From an uncultured Eubacteriales bacterium (GTDB lineage: Bacteria; Bacillota; Clostridia; Oscillospirales; QAKW01): a stretch of DNA of 64,000 bases. Within the stretch, counting starts at the first letter, position 1. Each line of letters starts with the position of its first letter. A program made the position numbers and the translations under genes. Below the pieces are notes generated by a model that had not been told where the DNA came from, did no database searches, and saw only the letters and a program-made list of their open reading frames with translations. Location: positions 62,001-126,000 of the forward strand of contig CABULU010000001.1 in NCBI GenBank assembly GCA_902492505.1, in the 5' to 3' direction. Of the stretch, positions 25,656 through 35,203 are shown piece by piece.

Positions 25656-27395
25656 TCTGTATTTTTCATTAAACTGCGCGTAAATACTTTTAAACTGGGC
25701 ATTTTCATGCTTTACGTCATGCAGATATCTGTGTGTCTCAAAGCTGCCGTGCGATAACTCTATTACTGCCGCAGAGATGTTTGAACAGTGATCGGATATT
25801 CGTTCAAGGTCGCCCAGCAGATTTGCAAAGGTCAGCCCCTGCTCTACGGTGCATGCGCCGCTTTGCAGACGTTTTACATGGTTCTTGTGCATTTTTGCCG
25901 TAAGCTTGTCAATGACCTGCTCGAGCGGCTCGGTATTTACGGCAAGCAGCGGGTCGTTATTTAAAAAAGCGGCCGATGTTATCTCGGTTATCTCTTTTAC
26001 CGCCGCGCTCAGCACGGATAGCTCTTTCATCGCCTCCTTTGAATATCCTTTTGTTTTTTCCAAAAGCTCGCCGGTATCAAGGCTTATATGCAGCGCGTGG
26101 TCGCACATGCGCTCAAGGTCGCTCACCGTGTACAGCATTCGCGAAACACTTGCGCTGTCATAATCTGACAGTGATTTTTCCGCAATGCGTACAAGGCTTG
26201 TCAGCAGCATATCCTCGTACATGTCGGAACGTTTTTCATTATCCGATACCATATCGGATACCTTTTTGTCATACTTTGATATCTGCTCCAGGGATAAAAG
26301 TACCGTATCTCGCGAAAGCTGCGCCATCTCTCTCGTTTTCGACATACACTCACTTACGGCAATGGACGGAGACATAAACAGCCGTTCGTCCAGCGCAGGT
26401 ATTCCGTCCTTTTTAGGTGCGCCGTCCTTTACAATCCTGCATATGAGCTTTTCGAGCTTTTTGGAAAACGGCAGAATGAGCAGCGTAGATAAAATATTAA
26501 ACGCTGTATGCGCCGCTGCAATTCCGACAGGATTTATTGCCTCTGAGAAAAATGAACCCCTGGCGGTTAACCGGAGTATTTCAAACAGCGTGAAAAACAC
26601 CGCTGTTCCTATTACGTTTACGGATGTGTGTGCAGCTGCTACGCGCTTTGCGTTTTTGCTGCCGCCAAGACAGGATATCAGCGCTGTGATGCAGGTGCCT
26701 ATGTTTTGCCCCATGATTATCGGCAAAGCGGTAGACCATGTTACGGCGCCGGTCAGCGAAAACGCCTGCAAAATGCCTACCGATGCGGATGACGACTGAA
26801 TAAGCGCGGTAATAACGATACCTGCGATGAGGCTTAAAAACGGATTTTCAAACTTTACCATGAGCGAGGCAAATTCCGGCGTGTCTGCGAGCGGGCTTAC
26901 AGCGCTTGTCATAAACTTCATGCCATATATGAGTACCGCAAACCCGATGAGCACCCGTCCTGCGTCCCGCCGCCTGCTCTTTTTGGCGGACATTATTAAA
27001 ATCACGCCTAAAAGCGCCAAAAACGGCGTGAAATTTTCCGGCTTGAGCATAGACACCAACATGTTGCTGCTTTCAATTCCCGCAAGGCTCAAAATCCATG
27101 CGGTAAAGGTGGTGCCTATGTTTGCACCGAAAATAATGTACAGAGTTCCCGTAAATTCCATTATTCCGGAATTTACAAGCCCCACAAGCATAACGGACGT
27201 TGCCGACGACGACTGTATGACCATTGTTATGACCAAGCCAAGAATCAGGCTGAGCGCCGGCTTTTTCTGCGCGCGCTTGAGCACCCTCTCCAGTCTGCCG
27301 CCGGCGGTCTTTTCAAGGTTTTCAGACAGTGTCAGCATACCGAACAGGAAAAACGAGATGCCGCATATAAATTGTATAATGCTGTAAACGTTCAT
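25650..27395 (-). CDS. Na/Pi cotransporter family protein with PhoU-like domain
   Basis: 581 residues, ATG with AGGAGGTG. The N-terminal 310 residues contain two inverted NptA repeats (ITMVIQSSSATSVMLVGLV and GIVITALIQSSSASVGIL, each with the QSSSA phosphate-site motif). Residues about 340-560 are a PhoU-like helical domain. It imports or exports phosphate with Na+; PhoU tails may regulate this. A glmS-ribozyme-like RNA with its own terminator lies just upstream on the same strand; whether read-through reaches this gene is open. Confidence 0.92.
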   Translation of the reverse strand: MNVYSIIQFICGISFFLFGMLTLSENLEKTAGGRLERVLKRAQKKPALSLILGLVITMVIQSSSATSVMLVGLVNSGIMEFTGTLYIIFGANIGTTFTAWILSLAGIESSNMLVSMLKPENFTPFLALLGVILIMSAKKSRRRDAGRVLIGFAVLIYGMKFMTSAVSPLADTPEFASLMVKFENPFLSLIAGIVITALIQSSSASVGILQAFSLTGAVTWSTALPIIMGQNIGTCITALISCLGGSKNAKRVAAAHTSVNVIGTAVFFTLFEILRLTARGSFFSEAINPVGIAAAHTAFNILSTLLILPFSKKLEKLICRIVKDGAPKKDGIPALDERLFMSPSIAVSECMSKTREMAQLSRDTVLLSLEQISKYDKKVSDMVSDNEKRSDMYEDMLLTSLVRIAEKSLSDYDSASVSRMLYTVSDLERMCDHALHISLDTGELLEKTKGYSKEAMKELSVLSAAVKEITEITSAAFLNNDPLLAVNTEPLEQVIDKLTAKMHKNHVKRLQSGACTVEQGLTFANLLGDLERISDHCSNISAAVIELSHGSFETHRYLHDVKHENAQFKSIYAQFNEKYRL

Positions 27396-27469
27396 TTTTC
27401 ACCTCCTAAAACAGTATGTTTTACTTCATAAGTTAGTATCGACTGTTGTTAAAAAAATATTTGTAAAAA

Positions 27470-27729
27470 TTAAGAAAGCCGCACGAAAAATATCCGCGCG
27501 GCTTTTGTGTGGAAAGTTATATTAGAAAAAATATTGCTGTATTGCTCTGCCTGCAATTTTGTCCGAAGGTCTCCCCACGGGTTTGTATGCAGACTTACGA
27601 CGGCAATGCCTGCCGCCGGGAGGGCTCCCGCCGAAAAACTCGATAATCCCTCCGCCTCGTTAACCAAGCTTTAAATTTTGGTCTGGCGCTTTTGAAATTC
27701 CCTTGAAAATATCTGCCCACCTTTCTGCT
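27470..27729 (-). ncRNA. Orphan glmS-ribozyme-like RNA with its own promoter and terminator
   Basis: Read on the minus strand, the RNA contains the glmS ribozyme core in order: AGCGCC (27690-27685, cleavage expected between 27690 and 27689), stem ACCAA/TTGGT, AACGAGG (27661-27655), GGAGGG then ATTATCGA (27647-27640), TTTCGGCGG (27636-27628) and GCCCTCCCGG (27625-27616). CGCC can pair with GGCG, and GGAGGG with CCCTCC, as in the double pseudoknot. A P3-like hairpin (GGCGGCA/TTGCCGTC) follows, then an outer CTGCA/TGCAG pairing. The glmS class binds glucosamine-6-phosphate and cleaves itself. Here no glmS follows; a terminator ends the RNA after ~255 nt. Differences from the usual core are TTAACGAGG for TTGACGAGG and a paired T..T to A..A change beside the GGAGGG stem. 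Confidence 0.82.
27475..27505 (-). terminator. Terminator of the glmS-ribozyme-like RNA
   Basis: On the minus strand AAAGCCGCGCG pairs with CGTGCGGCTTT (one G-U), loop GATATTTTT, followed by CTTAATTTTT. The T tract is moderate, so some read-through into the Na/Pi gene is possible. Confidence 0.7.
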
Positions 27730-27732
27730 TTC

Positions 27733-27761
27733 AGTATAGCATAAAGACGGGCAGTTGTCAA
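27733..27761 (-). promoter_or_regulatory. Strong promoter of the glmS-ribozyme-like RNA
   Basis: Minus strand: TTGACA (27761-27756), a 17-nt spacer and TGC-TATACT (-10 at 27738-27733, extended TG). Transcription is predicted to start near 27726. Confidence 0.8.
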
Positions 27762-27771
27762 TTTACACCAA

Positions 27772-29895
27772 TTATTTTCGTGCACTGAATATAATTATTT
27801 GACGGTTTTTTGCAGCTTTTTCGGTAAATCTGCGTGCATTTTCAAGACGTTTGTCATCAAACGACCAAAACGGATCGTCCATAATAAGCGGGAGATTTTG
27901 CCTGCCGGAAATCAGATCGCTTACCGCTGTGCGCATTGCAAAATAAACTGCGTCCGCCGTGCCGCGCGAGAAATAACCCAGCTCGTGCATGGTGCCGCCT
28001 GACTTGACCCGCAGGTTAAATCCGCGGTCGAGCATCACGCTGTCATACCTGCCGTCTGTTATTTGTTTTAGCGGCTGACGGGCACATTCCGTAAGAATAG
28101 GTGAATACATATCGCTTATGTATCTGTACGCTTCGTCAAGGGCTTCTCTTGCCGTGCTCAGCACCCGATCGTTATACAGCGCATTTTCAAGCTCTGAGTT
28201 CAGTTCTTTTTCTCTTTGCTTTGTTTCAATTAATCCGAGACTGAGCTCGGCGTATTTTTTGCCTTTTGCCGAAAGCTCCTTTATCTTTTCAATAGTGCGG
28301 CTTTTTTCCTCCGTGATTTTAAGCAGTGCCTGATTGACCTGCGCTTCGCTTATGCTGTCAATCGTACCCGACAATGCCAACTTTTCAAGCTCGTCCTTGC
28401 TTTTGTCTGTCAGCAGCTCGCACCTTTGAGCTTTCAGTGCCTCGATGCTTTGAAGCCTTGCCCTGCTTTCAGCCTGTATTTTTGTACGCTTATGAAGACT
28501 TTCGGCGTCGGATATCTTGTATTTTTCTTTTATATCCTGACATTTTTCAACACAGTCTCCAAGCTGATTTTGTATGCTTTCAAGCTCGTTTCGGGCATTA
28601 TTGATTTCGGCGCGGCACTGAGCAGCTTTGTCTTTTGCCGATTCGTATTTTTCAAGTGCCGCACACAGCTCTTTTTGCGTCATGCCAAGCTGTGCGGGTA
28701 TCCGTACCTTTGCTTTGAATACGACCGCGCAGATAACTGCCGCCGCGCCGGCAGCAGCCAGCAGCGCGCCGGGCAGAATAAGACCGTAGAGCATAACGGA
28801 AATTCCCATGACAACGGTTAGTACACCCGCAGCGCACAGGGGTGCTCTGACGCGCGGTCTGCGGTCTGCGAGCTGTCTTAGCCCTGTTTCGTTTTGTGAA
28901 ATTGTGTCGTATTCCGGAAATCCTTCGCTTAGCTTTCGTGCGTCGGTCTCTGCTTTATCAAGTCTTTGCTTTGCATCTTTCAGCTGCTGCGTCAACAGCT
29001 CGCGCATAGCGAATGTTTTGGAGATTTCCTGCGCGGTCTGACTGTCGATTTGCACTGTATTCTCATAGTCGCCGAGCTTCTGAGCATAATTCCGTATCTG
29101 GATTTCAAGCTCTTTGAGCCTTTGCAGTTTTCGGCGGGCGTCCGCACCTTTTGCCGCAGGGAGCATTTCCCGGTATTTTTTTTCCTCGGTATCAAGAGAG
29201 GCGACTGCTTTTTCAAGTTCAAACAGCTCATTTTGCGCATCGGACAGTGAGGTGAGTTCGCTTTCAAGCTGTGATATTGTGACAGATAGCTCACCCAACT
29301 CTTTTTGTATATCAAATATCCGCCCCGACTGGCGTCCCGTATGACGGTATTTTGAATGCTTTCTGCGCAGTGCTTCCGCCGCGCTTTCGTAGGATGTGCC
29401 CTCGTCGCCGGTGGTTACAAGATTTTTAAGCGCCGACTCCAGCCCGCCCGTGCCCGAAAATTTTATATCGGTCTGGCGTATTAAAAATGTGCGCTCAAAC
29501 GTTTCCCTGTCCACGCCAAAAAGCATTTTTCCGGGTGAATCCGAAATCGGAAGCTCTTCTCCGCCGCTGTCCCGCATGACGACAAGTTTTTTACGGCCGT
29601 CGTTTTGCATACGTTCGATACGTATAAGCTTTCCGTTTTGCGTAAGCTCCATGGCGCCGGACAGTATGGCCTCACCCTGCCACGGCAGATACTTTTTAAG
29701 AAGATTTTCCTCAAGCGGCAGTTTTTTAGAGGTGGTTTTTGTAAAGCCGTACAGCATAAACAGGATAAAGTCGGTGATAGTGCTTTTTCCGTACTCGTTT
29801 TCATGCACAAGCTCGTTAAGTCCGGGCTTCAGATTCAAGGTAAAATTTCGGAATTTTCCAAACGAGATTATTTCCAAACTCTTTATTACCGTCAT
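27772..29895 (-). CDS. YhaN/SbcC-like AAA ATPase (DNA repair)
   Basis: 707 residues. An N-terminal ATP-binding lobe (SFGKFRNFTLNL then ENEYGKSTI, a variant Walker A) and a C-terminal lobe with LPLIMDDPFWSFDD (Walker B, D-loop) are separated by long coiled coils, the SbcC/Rad50 layout. Two hydrophobic segments at about 355-395 interrupt the coiled coil, as in YhaN-type proteins, suggesting membrane association. The start overlaps the nuclease gene stop by 4 nt. Together they resemble the B. subtilis YhaO-YhaN pair, a SbcDC-like DNA end-processing complex. Confidence 0.86.
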   Translation of the reverse strand: MTVIKSLEIISFGKFRNFTLNLKPGLNELVHENEYGKSTITDFILFMLYGFTKTTSKKLPLEENLLKKYLPWQGEAILSGAMELTQNGKLIRIERMQNDGRKKLVVMRDSGGEELPISDSPGKMLFGVDRETFERTFLIRQTDIKFSGTGGLESALKNLVTTGDEGTSYESAAEALRRKHSKYRHTGRQSGRIFDIQKELGELSVTISQLESELTSLSDAQNELFELEKAVASLDTEEKKYREMLPAAKGADARRKLQRLKELEIQIRNYAQKLGDYENTVQIDSQTAQEISKTFAMRELLTQQLKDAKQRLDKAETDARKLSEGFPEYDTISQNETGLRQLADRRPRVRAPLCAAGVLTVVMGISVMLYGLILPGALLAAAGAAAVICAVVFKAKVRIPAQLGMTQKELCAALEKYESAKDKAAQCRAEINNARNELESIQNQLGDCVEKCQDIKEKYKISDAESLHKRTKIQAESRARLQSIEALKAQRCELLTDKSKDELEKLALSGTIDSISEAQVNQALLKITEEKSRTIEKIKELSAKGKKYAELSLGLIETKQREKELNSELENALYNDRVLSTAREALDEAYRYISDMYSPILTECARQPLKQITDGRYDSVMLDRGFNLRVKSGGTMHELGYFSRGTADAVYFAMRTAVSDLISGRQNLPLIMDDPFWSFDDKRLENARRFTEKAAKNRQIIIFSARK

Positions 29896-30956
29896 TTTTC
29901 TTCTCCGCCTCTGATAGCAATAACACCTTCTTTTATAGCGTCCTCGATTATCTGCCTGCCGAGCTCGTCCGCGTCTTTCAGCCTGTCGGCAAGTATTTTG
30001 ACAAACCTGCCCTCCAAGGTGTTGTCTCCCATGCTGCTCAGATAGTCAATGTCGGCGCTTGTCCGATCCTTTATCTGCACAAATCCGTCGGTATGTGCGC
30101 ACAGTGCGTCGCAGTCAATGTTAAACGGAGTGCCCAGCCTGCCGGTAAGCACGGCGCGGGCAATTTCGTTTTCAGCGGGTGTTTTTTTTGAAAGTATATT
30201 TAAAATATTACTTACGGAATGCGCGCCGCTGATGTCAAAATTATACTCTGTGTATATTTTCGCCTCGGTATTAACATATGTATAGGAAAAATCTTGCGTA
30301 TCTATTACATAAAAACCCTTTTGACCACATTCGTCAAAACCGCGGCCGAACGGAACGCCTGCATAAAGCGCGTGTTTTCCGTTGGGAAGAACAGCATCGT
30401 TTGTTTTGTGTATGTGACCCAAAAGCGACAGTTTGGCGCCCGTTGCCGCCAGCGATTGGAGATTTAAGCTGAATCCGCCCTGCCCGCCGAGGGTACCGTG
30501 AGTGAGCGTTATAAAACCGTCTTTGTTTTCCTCATCACAAGCTCCCCGGAAATCCTTCCACGGGTCGGGCATATTAAACGCGCTTGAAAGCGATATTCCG
30601 AAAACGGTAATACCGCCCAAATCCACTCCTTTTATTTTGTCGGGAAAAATGTAAAGATTTTCGGGCGGGCTGCTGTAAAATTCAGTAATTCCAAACGGGT
30701 CATGGTTGCCGCAGACCGCAAGAAATCTGAGTGAGCAGTGCCGTTCAAAAACGCGCCGAACCGCCGCTGACGTTTCTTGACCGGGATTTGGGGTATCAAA
30801 AAGATCGCCGCCGAGAAGAACTGCCGCGGCATTTATACTTTCGGCATAGCAGGCGATTGAATCAAACGCAGATACAAGCTCGGCATCGCGCAGGGCTGCA
30901 TTTTCGTTATTGAATTTGCTGCCGAAATGGGTGTCGGCGGTAAATATCAGCTTCAT
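29892..30956 (-). CDS. YhaO/SbcD-like DNA repair exonuclease
   Basis: 354 residues, ATG after AGGAG. Metallophosphatase motifs are ADTHFG, GGDLFD, CGNHD, THG and LGHIH, giving a complete set of metal ligands. The C-terminal ~100 residues form the capping/ATPase-binding part. It is predicted to be the Mn2+-dependent nuclease partner of the ATPase encoded next. The gene lies 9 nt behind the DUF554 gene, so all three may be co-transcribed. Confidence 0.9.
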   Translation of the reverse strand: MKLIFTADTHFGSKFNNENAALRDAELVSAFDSIACYAESINAAAVLLGGDLFDTPNPGQETSAAVRRVFERHCSLRFLAVCGNHDPFGITEFYSSPPENLYIFPDKIKGVDLGGITVFGISLSSAFNMPDPWKDFRGACDEENKDGFITLTHGTLGGQGGFSLNLQSLAATGAKLSLLGHIHKTNDAVLPNGKHALYAGVPFGRGFDECGQKGFYVIDTQDFSYTYVNTEAKIYTEYNFDISGAHSVSNILNILSKKTPAENEIARAVLTGRLGTPFNIDCDALCAHTDGFVQIKDRTSADIDYLSSMGDNTLEGRFVKILADRLKDADELGRQIIEDAIKEGVIAIRGGEEK

Positions 30957-30965
30957 GTTTTTCTC

Positions 30966-31643
30966 CTACATAAACCTGCAAAGAATCAACGGGATAAACA
31001 CCGCCGGCAGCAGATTTACAACCTTGATTTCGGTGATTTTCAGCATATTTAACCCTATCGCTATAATAAGCAGCGATCCGACGCAGGTAAGCTCGTTAAC
31101 CACGCTTTGCGTCAGCAGCGGTTCTATAACGGAGGAGAGCAGAGTTAGGGAGCCCTGGTATAATATCAGAGCTATGCCTGAGAGCGCGGTGCCGATTCCG
31201 AGCGTTGTCGCCATAATAAATATTGACGCGCCGTCTACTATCGCTTTTGCAAAAAAAGCCGAGTTATCTGCGCGCAGTCCCGCGTCCATAGCGCCCGTGA
31301 CTGCCCATGCGCCCACACATATTAAAAGCGTTGCCGCAATAAATCCCTCTGCTATTTTACTCTGCTTTCCGCCTATTTTCGACTGTAAAAAGCAACCGAA
31401 GCGATTCAGGTATTTGTCGATATCTATACTCTCGCCTATTACTGCGCCGACAGCGACCGAGACAATCGCAACAAGCGTATTTTCACCCTTCAGCGCGCCG
31501 CTTATGCCGATATATATAATACACAGCCCCAGTCCCTTTATTACGGTGTCGCATATCCGCCGCGGTATTTTGCTGCCTGCCAGTGTGCCAAGCAGAGCAC
31601 AGACAATTACCGCAGCGCCGTTCACAAGTGTTCCAGTCAGCAT
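30966..31643 (-). CDS. DUF554 membrane protein (YdfK-like)
   Basis: 225 residues, ATG after AAAGGAA. About 6-7 TM helices with the family start GTLVNGAAVIVCALLG and the GDG-like FAKAIVDGASIF motif. A putative transporter of unknown substrate. First gene of the likely operon with the YhaO/YhaN-type pair, though no functional link is known. Confidence 0.9.
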   Translation of the reverse strand: MLTGTLVNGAAVIVCALLGTLAGSKIPRRICDTVIKGLGLCIIYIGISGALKGENTLVAIVSVAVGAVIGESIDIDKYLNRFGCFLQSKIGGKQSKIAEGFIAATLLICVGAWAVTGAMDAGLRADNSAFFAKAIVDGASIFIMATTLGIGTALSGIALILYQGSLTLLSSVIEPLLTQSVVNELTCVGSLLIIAIGLNMLKITEIKVVNLLPAVFIPLILCRFM

Positions 31644-31784
31644 TTTAGGTTCCTTTTCAATTTAATTGCAGAATAATTATAACATTACGGTAAAGACCTT
31701 TCAAGCAAATTTGTTGAATTTATATTGATTTTTAGAGCGTATGATATTATAATTAAATATTATTATAAGGCATGGAGAAGGTTA

Positions 31785-33221
31785 ATGGACAACAGAAAAA
31801 TGGTCGACGATATTACGTCGATGGACGAAGATTTTGCAAAGTGGTATACCGATATTGTTAAAAAGGCGGAGCTTGTGGGTTACACAAGCATTAAGGGCTG
31901 TCTTGTAATCCGTCCTTATGGTTATGCTATTTGGGAGAATATGCAGAGGATACTGGACGGGATGTTTAAGGCAACAGGACATGAGAATGTGTGCATGCCT
32001 ATGTTTATTCCCGAAAGCCTTTTAAATAAGGAAAAGGATCATGTTGAGGGCTTTGCGCCTGAGGTTGCATGGGTCACTCACGGCGGCAGTGAAAAGTTAG
32101 AGGAGCGCCTTTGCGTTCGCCCGACGTCCGAGACGTTGTTTTGCGAGCATTATTCAAATATAATACATTCTTATCGCGATTTGCCAAAGCTGTATAATCA
32201 GTGGGTGTCGGTTGTTCGCTGGGAGAAGACTACGCGTCCGTTTTTGCGTTCACGCGAGTTTTTGTGGCAGGAGGGGCACACTATTCACGAAACGGCGGCT
32301 CAGGCAATAGAAGAGACGGAAAAGATGCTTGGGGTTTATGCTGAATTTTGTGAGACGGCGCTTGCCATGCCTGTTGTCAAGGGCAAAAAGACCGAATCGG
32401 ATAAGTTTGCGGGCGCGGAGTCAACTTATGCTATCGAGGCGCTTATGCATGACGGGAAGGCGCTTCAGGCGGGAACGTCGCACTATTTCGGAGACGGATT
32501 TGCCCGTGCGTTTGATATTACGTTCAGCGACAGAGAAAATAAAAAATCCTATCCGCATCAAACTTCGTGGGGTGTTTCCACGCGCCTTATCGGCGGAATT
32601 ATCATGACGCACGGCGACGATAACGGGTTGGCTCTGCCGCCAGCTGTTGCGCCGATACAGGCGGTTATTATACCCATTGCCGCGCATAAGGGCGGCGTTA
32701 TGGAAACGGCACTGAAGCTGAAAGCGCAGCTTGAATCGACCGTGCGGGTTGCGCTGGACGACAGCGACAATTCTCCGGGCTGGAAGTTTGCGCAGTACGA
32801 GATGAAGGGCGTACCCGTGAGAATCGAGCTTGGTCCGCGGGATATAGAAAACGGAGAATGCGTTATTGTCACCCGTCACAACCGTGAAAAGACGGTAGTG
32901 AAGCTAAGCGGTATAGTGCAGGCTGTTGAGCAGAAGCTGCGCGAGGTACACGACGGGCTTTACAAAAAGGCGCTTGATAACCGCAACAGACGTACATATG
33001 ACTGTAAAACGACTGACGAGATGATTGACGCCATGCGTGAAAACGGCGACGGATTTATCCGTGCGATGTGGTGTGGAAGCGAGGAGTGTGAAAATGCAGT
33101 CAAGGAAAAGACCGGCGCAGGCTCGCGTTGTATTCCGTTTGAGCAGGTAAATATATCGGACAGGTGTGTTTGCTGTCAAAAACCGGCTAAGACAATGGTG
33201 CTTTGGGGCAAGGCATATTAA
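31785..33221 (+). CDS. proS: Prolyl-tRNA synthetase (ProS type 3, archaeal/eukaryotic-like)
   Basis: 478 residues. ATG 31785 follows GGAGAAGG; the upstream reading has no site. Class II motifs: motif 1 near 45-75, motif 2 ([23 protein letters not shown]) and motif 3 ([17 protein letters not shown]), then the anticodon-binding domain and a C-terminal zinc-binding domain with Cys at CGSEEC and CVCC. There is no inserted editing domain, which separates it from the long bacterial ProS. Terminator downstream. Confidence 0.97.
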   Translation: MDNRKMVDDITSMDEDFAKWYTDIVKKAELVGYTSIKGCLVIRPYGYAIWENMQRILDGMFKATGHENVCMPMFIPESLLNKEKDHVEGFAPEVAWVTHGGSEKLEERLCVRPTSETLFCEHYSNIIHSYRDLPKLYNQWVSVVRWEKTTRPFLRSREFLWQEGHTIHETAAQAIEETEKMLGVYAEFCETALAMPVVKGKKTESDKFAGAESTYAIEALMHDGKALQAGTSHYFGDGFARAFDITFSDRENKKSYPHQTSWGVSTRLIGGIIMTHGDDNGLALPPAVAPIQAVIIPIAAHKGGVMETALKLKAQLESTVRVALDDSDNSPGWKFAQYEMKGVPVRIELGPRDIENGECVIVTRHNREKTVVKLSGIVQAVEQKLREVHDGLYKKALDNRNRRTYDCKTTDEMIDAMRENGDGFIRAMWCGSEECENAVKEKTGAGSRCIPFEQVNISDRCVCCQKPAKTMVLWGKAY

Positions 33222-33226
33222 TATAA

Positions 33227-33261
33227 AAAAATACCGACCGCAATTTGAGGTCGGTATTTTT
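33227..33261. terminator. Bidirectional terminator after proS
   Basis: AAAAATACCGACC (33227-33239) and GGTCGGTATTTTT (33249-33261); the M23 peptidase gene converges. Confidence 0.88.
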
Positions 33262-33274
33262 TATTAATGTCGGC

Positions 33275-34954
33275 TTAGCCGATATATCTCATGGCGTTTA
33301 CAGCGTTGCCGTTTATTCTTAGTTCAAAGTGAAGATGCGGACCGCTTGAATTTCCCGACGAACCGATTCTTCCGATTTGCTGACCCTGATAAACCGTGTC
33401 GCCGACCGAAACGTTAATTGCACTTTGATGAGCATACCACGTTTCATAGCCGTTTGAGTGCTTGATTTTAACAAGTCTGCCCAGTCCGCCAGACCAGCCT
33501 GCAAAAATAACGGTTCCGGCAGCGGAGGCGTAAACCGGTTTTCCGTATGCGCCGCTCATGGTGAGGTCGGTGCCGGTATGTCCGCGGTATCCTCCGAAGC
33601 CGCATGATACGTAACCTCCGTTAATCGGGCGGATAAAAGTGCCTGTTCCGGCAAGCGGCGATGTGGAAACGGGAAGCGACTTTGTTCCGACATATATTTC
33701 TTTTGTAACAGGCTCGCGTGTTACAGTCTCGGAAATGATTTTCTTTGAAACCTGTGCGCCGTCAACATATGTTACCTCGGCAACAATTTCCTTTTCGCCC
33801 GTTCTGCCTGAGGTTTTTACTTTTGTTTGAGTTTTATACATCGAGCTGTCTTCGATTTTAACCGTATCAAAATCAATTTCCTCAGTGTAGTTGAGCGTTT
33901 TGACTATCTTTATGCCAAGGTATATTTCAGGCTGCGATATATTAAGCTTTTTGCCCGGGACAAGTCTGCGCTCGTCCAGCTCCGGATTTAACGCATAAAG
34001 CTGAGATCTTGTAAGACCTGTCGCCTTAGATATATCCGACAGATAATCGTCCTCCTGTATTGTATAGTACATCGGGTTTGTGGATGCGCTGAATTTTGCA
34101 CGTATCTCGTCTTCTGTATAAAAATAGGACGGAGCGTAAATCCCCTTTTTGATTTCAACGTTTGCTACAAATTCAACAGTTTCGTTTTCTTCGCCCGTAA
34201 CATACGGAGCTTTAAGCTCATTTAAAATGGCACTAAGACTGTCCTCGTTTTCAGAGGCTGCGACAAGCGTTCCGTCTACATACAGACCGTAGTGCTCGCC
34301 TATTTCCTCGCAGACGATGGAGTAAACACCGTCGTACATATCGTTTTTGCTGTCTTCGTTTTTAAGCTTTTCCTTGCTTACTACTGTAAAGGAATATTCC
34401 GGATTGGATGTCATAACATAATTTTCGCCGATTGACTCGCCGAGATTATTCTCTACCTCGGACACCACCTGTGAAAACTCGCTTTCATTTGAAACATAGC
34501 CGACCGTTTCGCCGTTAACTGTTACTTTAAGCGCCAAAGCGTAAAAGTTTGTTGAAAGCAGTATTGCGACAACGCCGGCGCCGCCGAGAGCCGGTGCCCA
34601 ATAAGAAAAGTTACGGACAAAGCTTTTGGGTATCGCCATGATGACCCTGACCGCACCTTTTGCGCCGAGGCTTGTCCATTTAATAACGCACTCGCCGGTC
34701 GCATAAATAAACTTTACGGCAGAAACAAGCACATTTTTGTATATCGCTTTAGATATTTTTACAACAAGACTTTCAACCGCAAAACCGACCGAATATATGC
34801 CCCTGACAATCATTTCACCAAGGCGGCTTATTCCTCGCAGTATGCCCCTGAAGGTTATTTTCTTAACAGCGCCCGCCGCGCAAAATCCTCCGCGGACAAC
34901 TGCTTTTGCAGGTTTGAGTAATGTATTTATAAGTTTTTTTGAAAACTTATTCAT
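33275..34954 (-). CDS. Membrane-anchored M23 (LytM) peptidase with LysM and G5 domains
   Basis: 559 residues from ATG 34954; the GTG at 34966 is too close to GGAG. A long basic cytoplasmic region (about 1-115) is followed by a TM helix near 118-142. The extracellular part has a beta-rich domain, LysM (YYTIQEDDYLSDISKATGL..LNP, near 300-345) and G5 (about 350-430). It ends with M23 peptidase containing HTGTD (HxxxD ligand) and GPHLHFE (HxH). All zinc ligands are present, so it should cut peptidoglycan cross-bridges. This layout is common for sporulation or growth endopeptidases of Clostridia. Confidence 0.9.
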   Translation of the reverse strand: MNKFSKKLINTLLKPAKAVVRGGFCAAGAVKKITFRGILRGISRLGEMIVRGIYSVGFAVESLVVKISKAIYKNVLVSAVKFIYATGECVIKWTSLGAKGAVRVIMAIPKSFVRNFSYWAPALGGAGVVAILLSTNFYALALKVTVNGETVGYVSNESEFSQVVSEVENNLGESIGENYVMTSNPEYSFTVVSKEKLKNEDSKNDMYDGVYSIVCEEIGEHYGLYVDGTLVAASENEDSLSAILNELKAPYVTGEENETVEFVANVEIKKGIYAPSYFYTEDEIRAKFSASTNPMYYTIQEDDYLSDISKATGLTRSQLYALNPELDERRLVPGKKLNISQPEIYLGIKIVKTLNYTEEIDFDTVKIEDSSMYKTQTKVKTSGRTGEKEIVAEVTYVDGAQVSKKIISETVTREPVTKEIYVGTKSLPVSTSPLAGTGTFIRPINGGYVSCGFGGYRGHTGTDLTMSGAYGKPVYASAAGTVIFAGWSGGLGRLVKIKHSNGYETWYAHQSAINVSVGDTVYQGQQIGRIGSSGNSSGPHLHFELRINGNAVNAMRYIG

Positions 34955-34966
34955 TTGTGAAAACAC

Positions 34967-35155
34967 TCCGTTACGTGAATTTAGTCGATAAAAATTACAA
35001 TTCAGTTACAAACTGATACAATGATACACCATGTCTGTAATAAAATCAAGTGGTTTTTGTAATTTTTAATAATTTTTTTTACGGCATTCACCATATATAT
35101 CCTATATATAATATGAACAGCAAGCTGCAAAAAATTACAAAATGATTACAAAATA
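34967..35155. other. AT-rich promoter region of the M23 peptidase gene
   Basis: About 190 nt without a gene. ATTACAA/TTGTAAT-like words recur (near 34994, 35008, 35055 and 35132-35150), and there is a TATATATAA tract near 35095-35112. I see no clear consensus promoter. The repeated words could be regulator sites, but this is weak. Confidence 0.3.
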
Positions 35156-35184
35156 AAAAACGCGGCTTTTTAAGCCGCGTTTTT
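35156..35184 (-). terminator. Terminator of the PrsA-like foldase gene
   Basis: AAAAACGCGGCTT and AAGCCGCGTTTTT around TTT; usable on both strands. Confidence 0.85.
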
Positions 35185-35203
35185 AAATTTGACAGCCGTT
35201 TTT

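Noticed and set aside
27655..27665. First idea that the G-to-A change in the TTGACGAGG block destroys the catalytic guanine of the ribozyme
   Set aside because: Counting back from the ligand-contact A-U (9-10 nt in known ribozymes) places the general base at the last G of ACGAGG, which is present. The mapping rests on memory, so I do not claim loss of catalysis.
27470..27667. 65-codon minus-strand reading frame
   Set aside because: It lies inside the ribozyme core and its terminator, starts within the conserved TTGGTTAACGAGG segment and has no ribosome site; the RNA explains the conservation.
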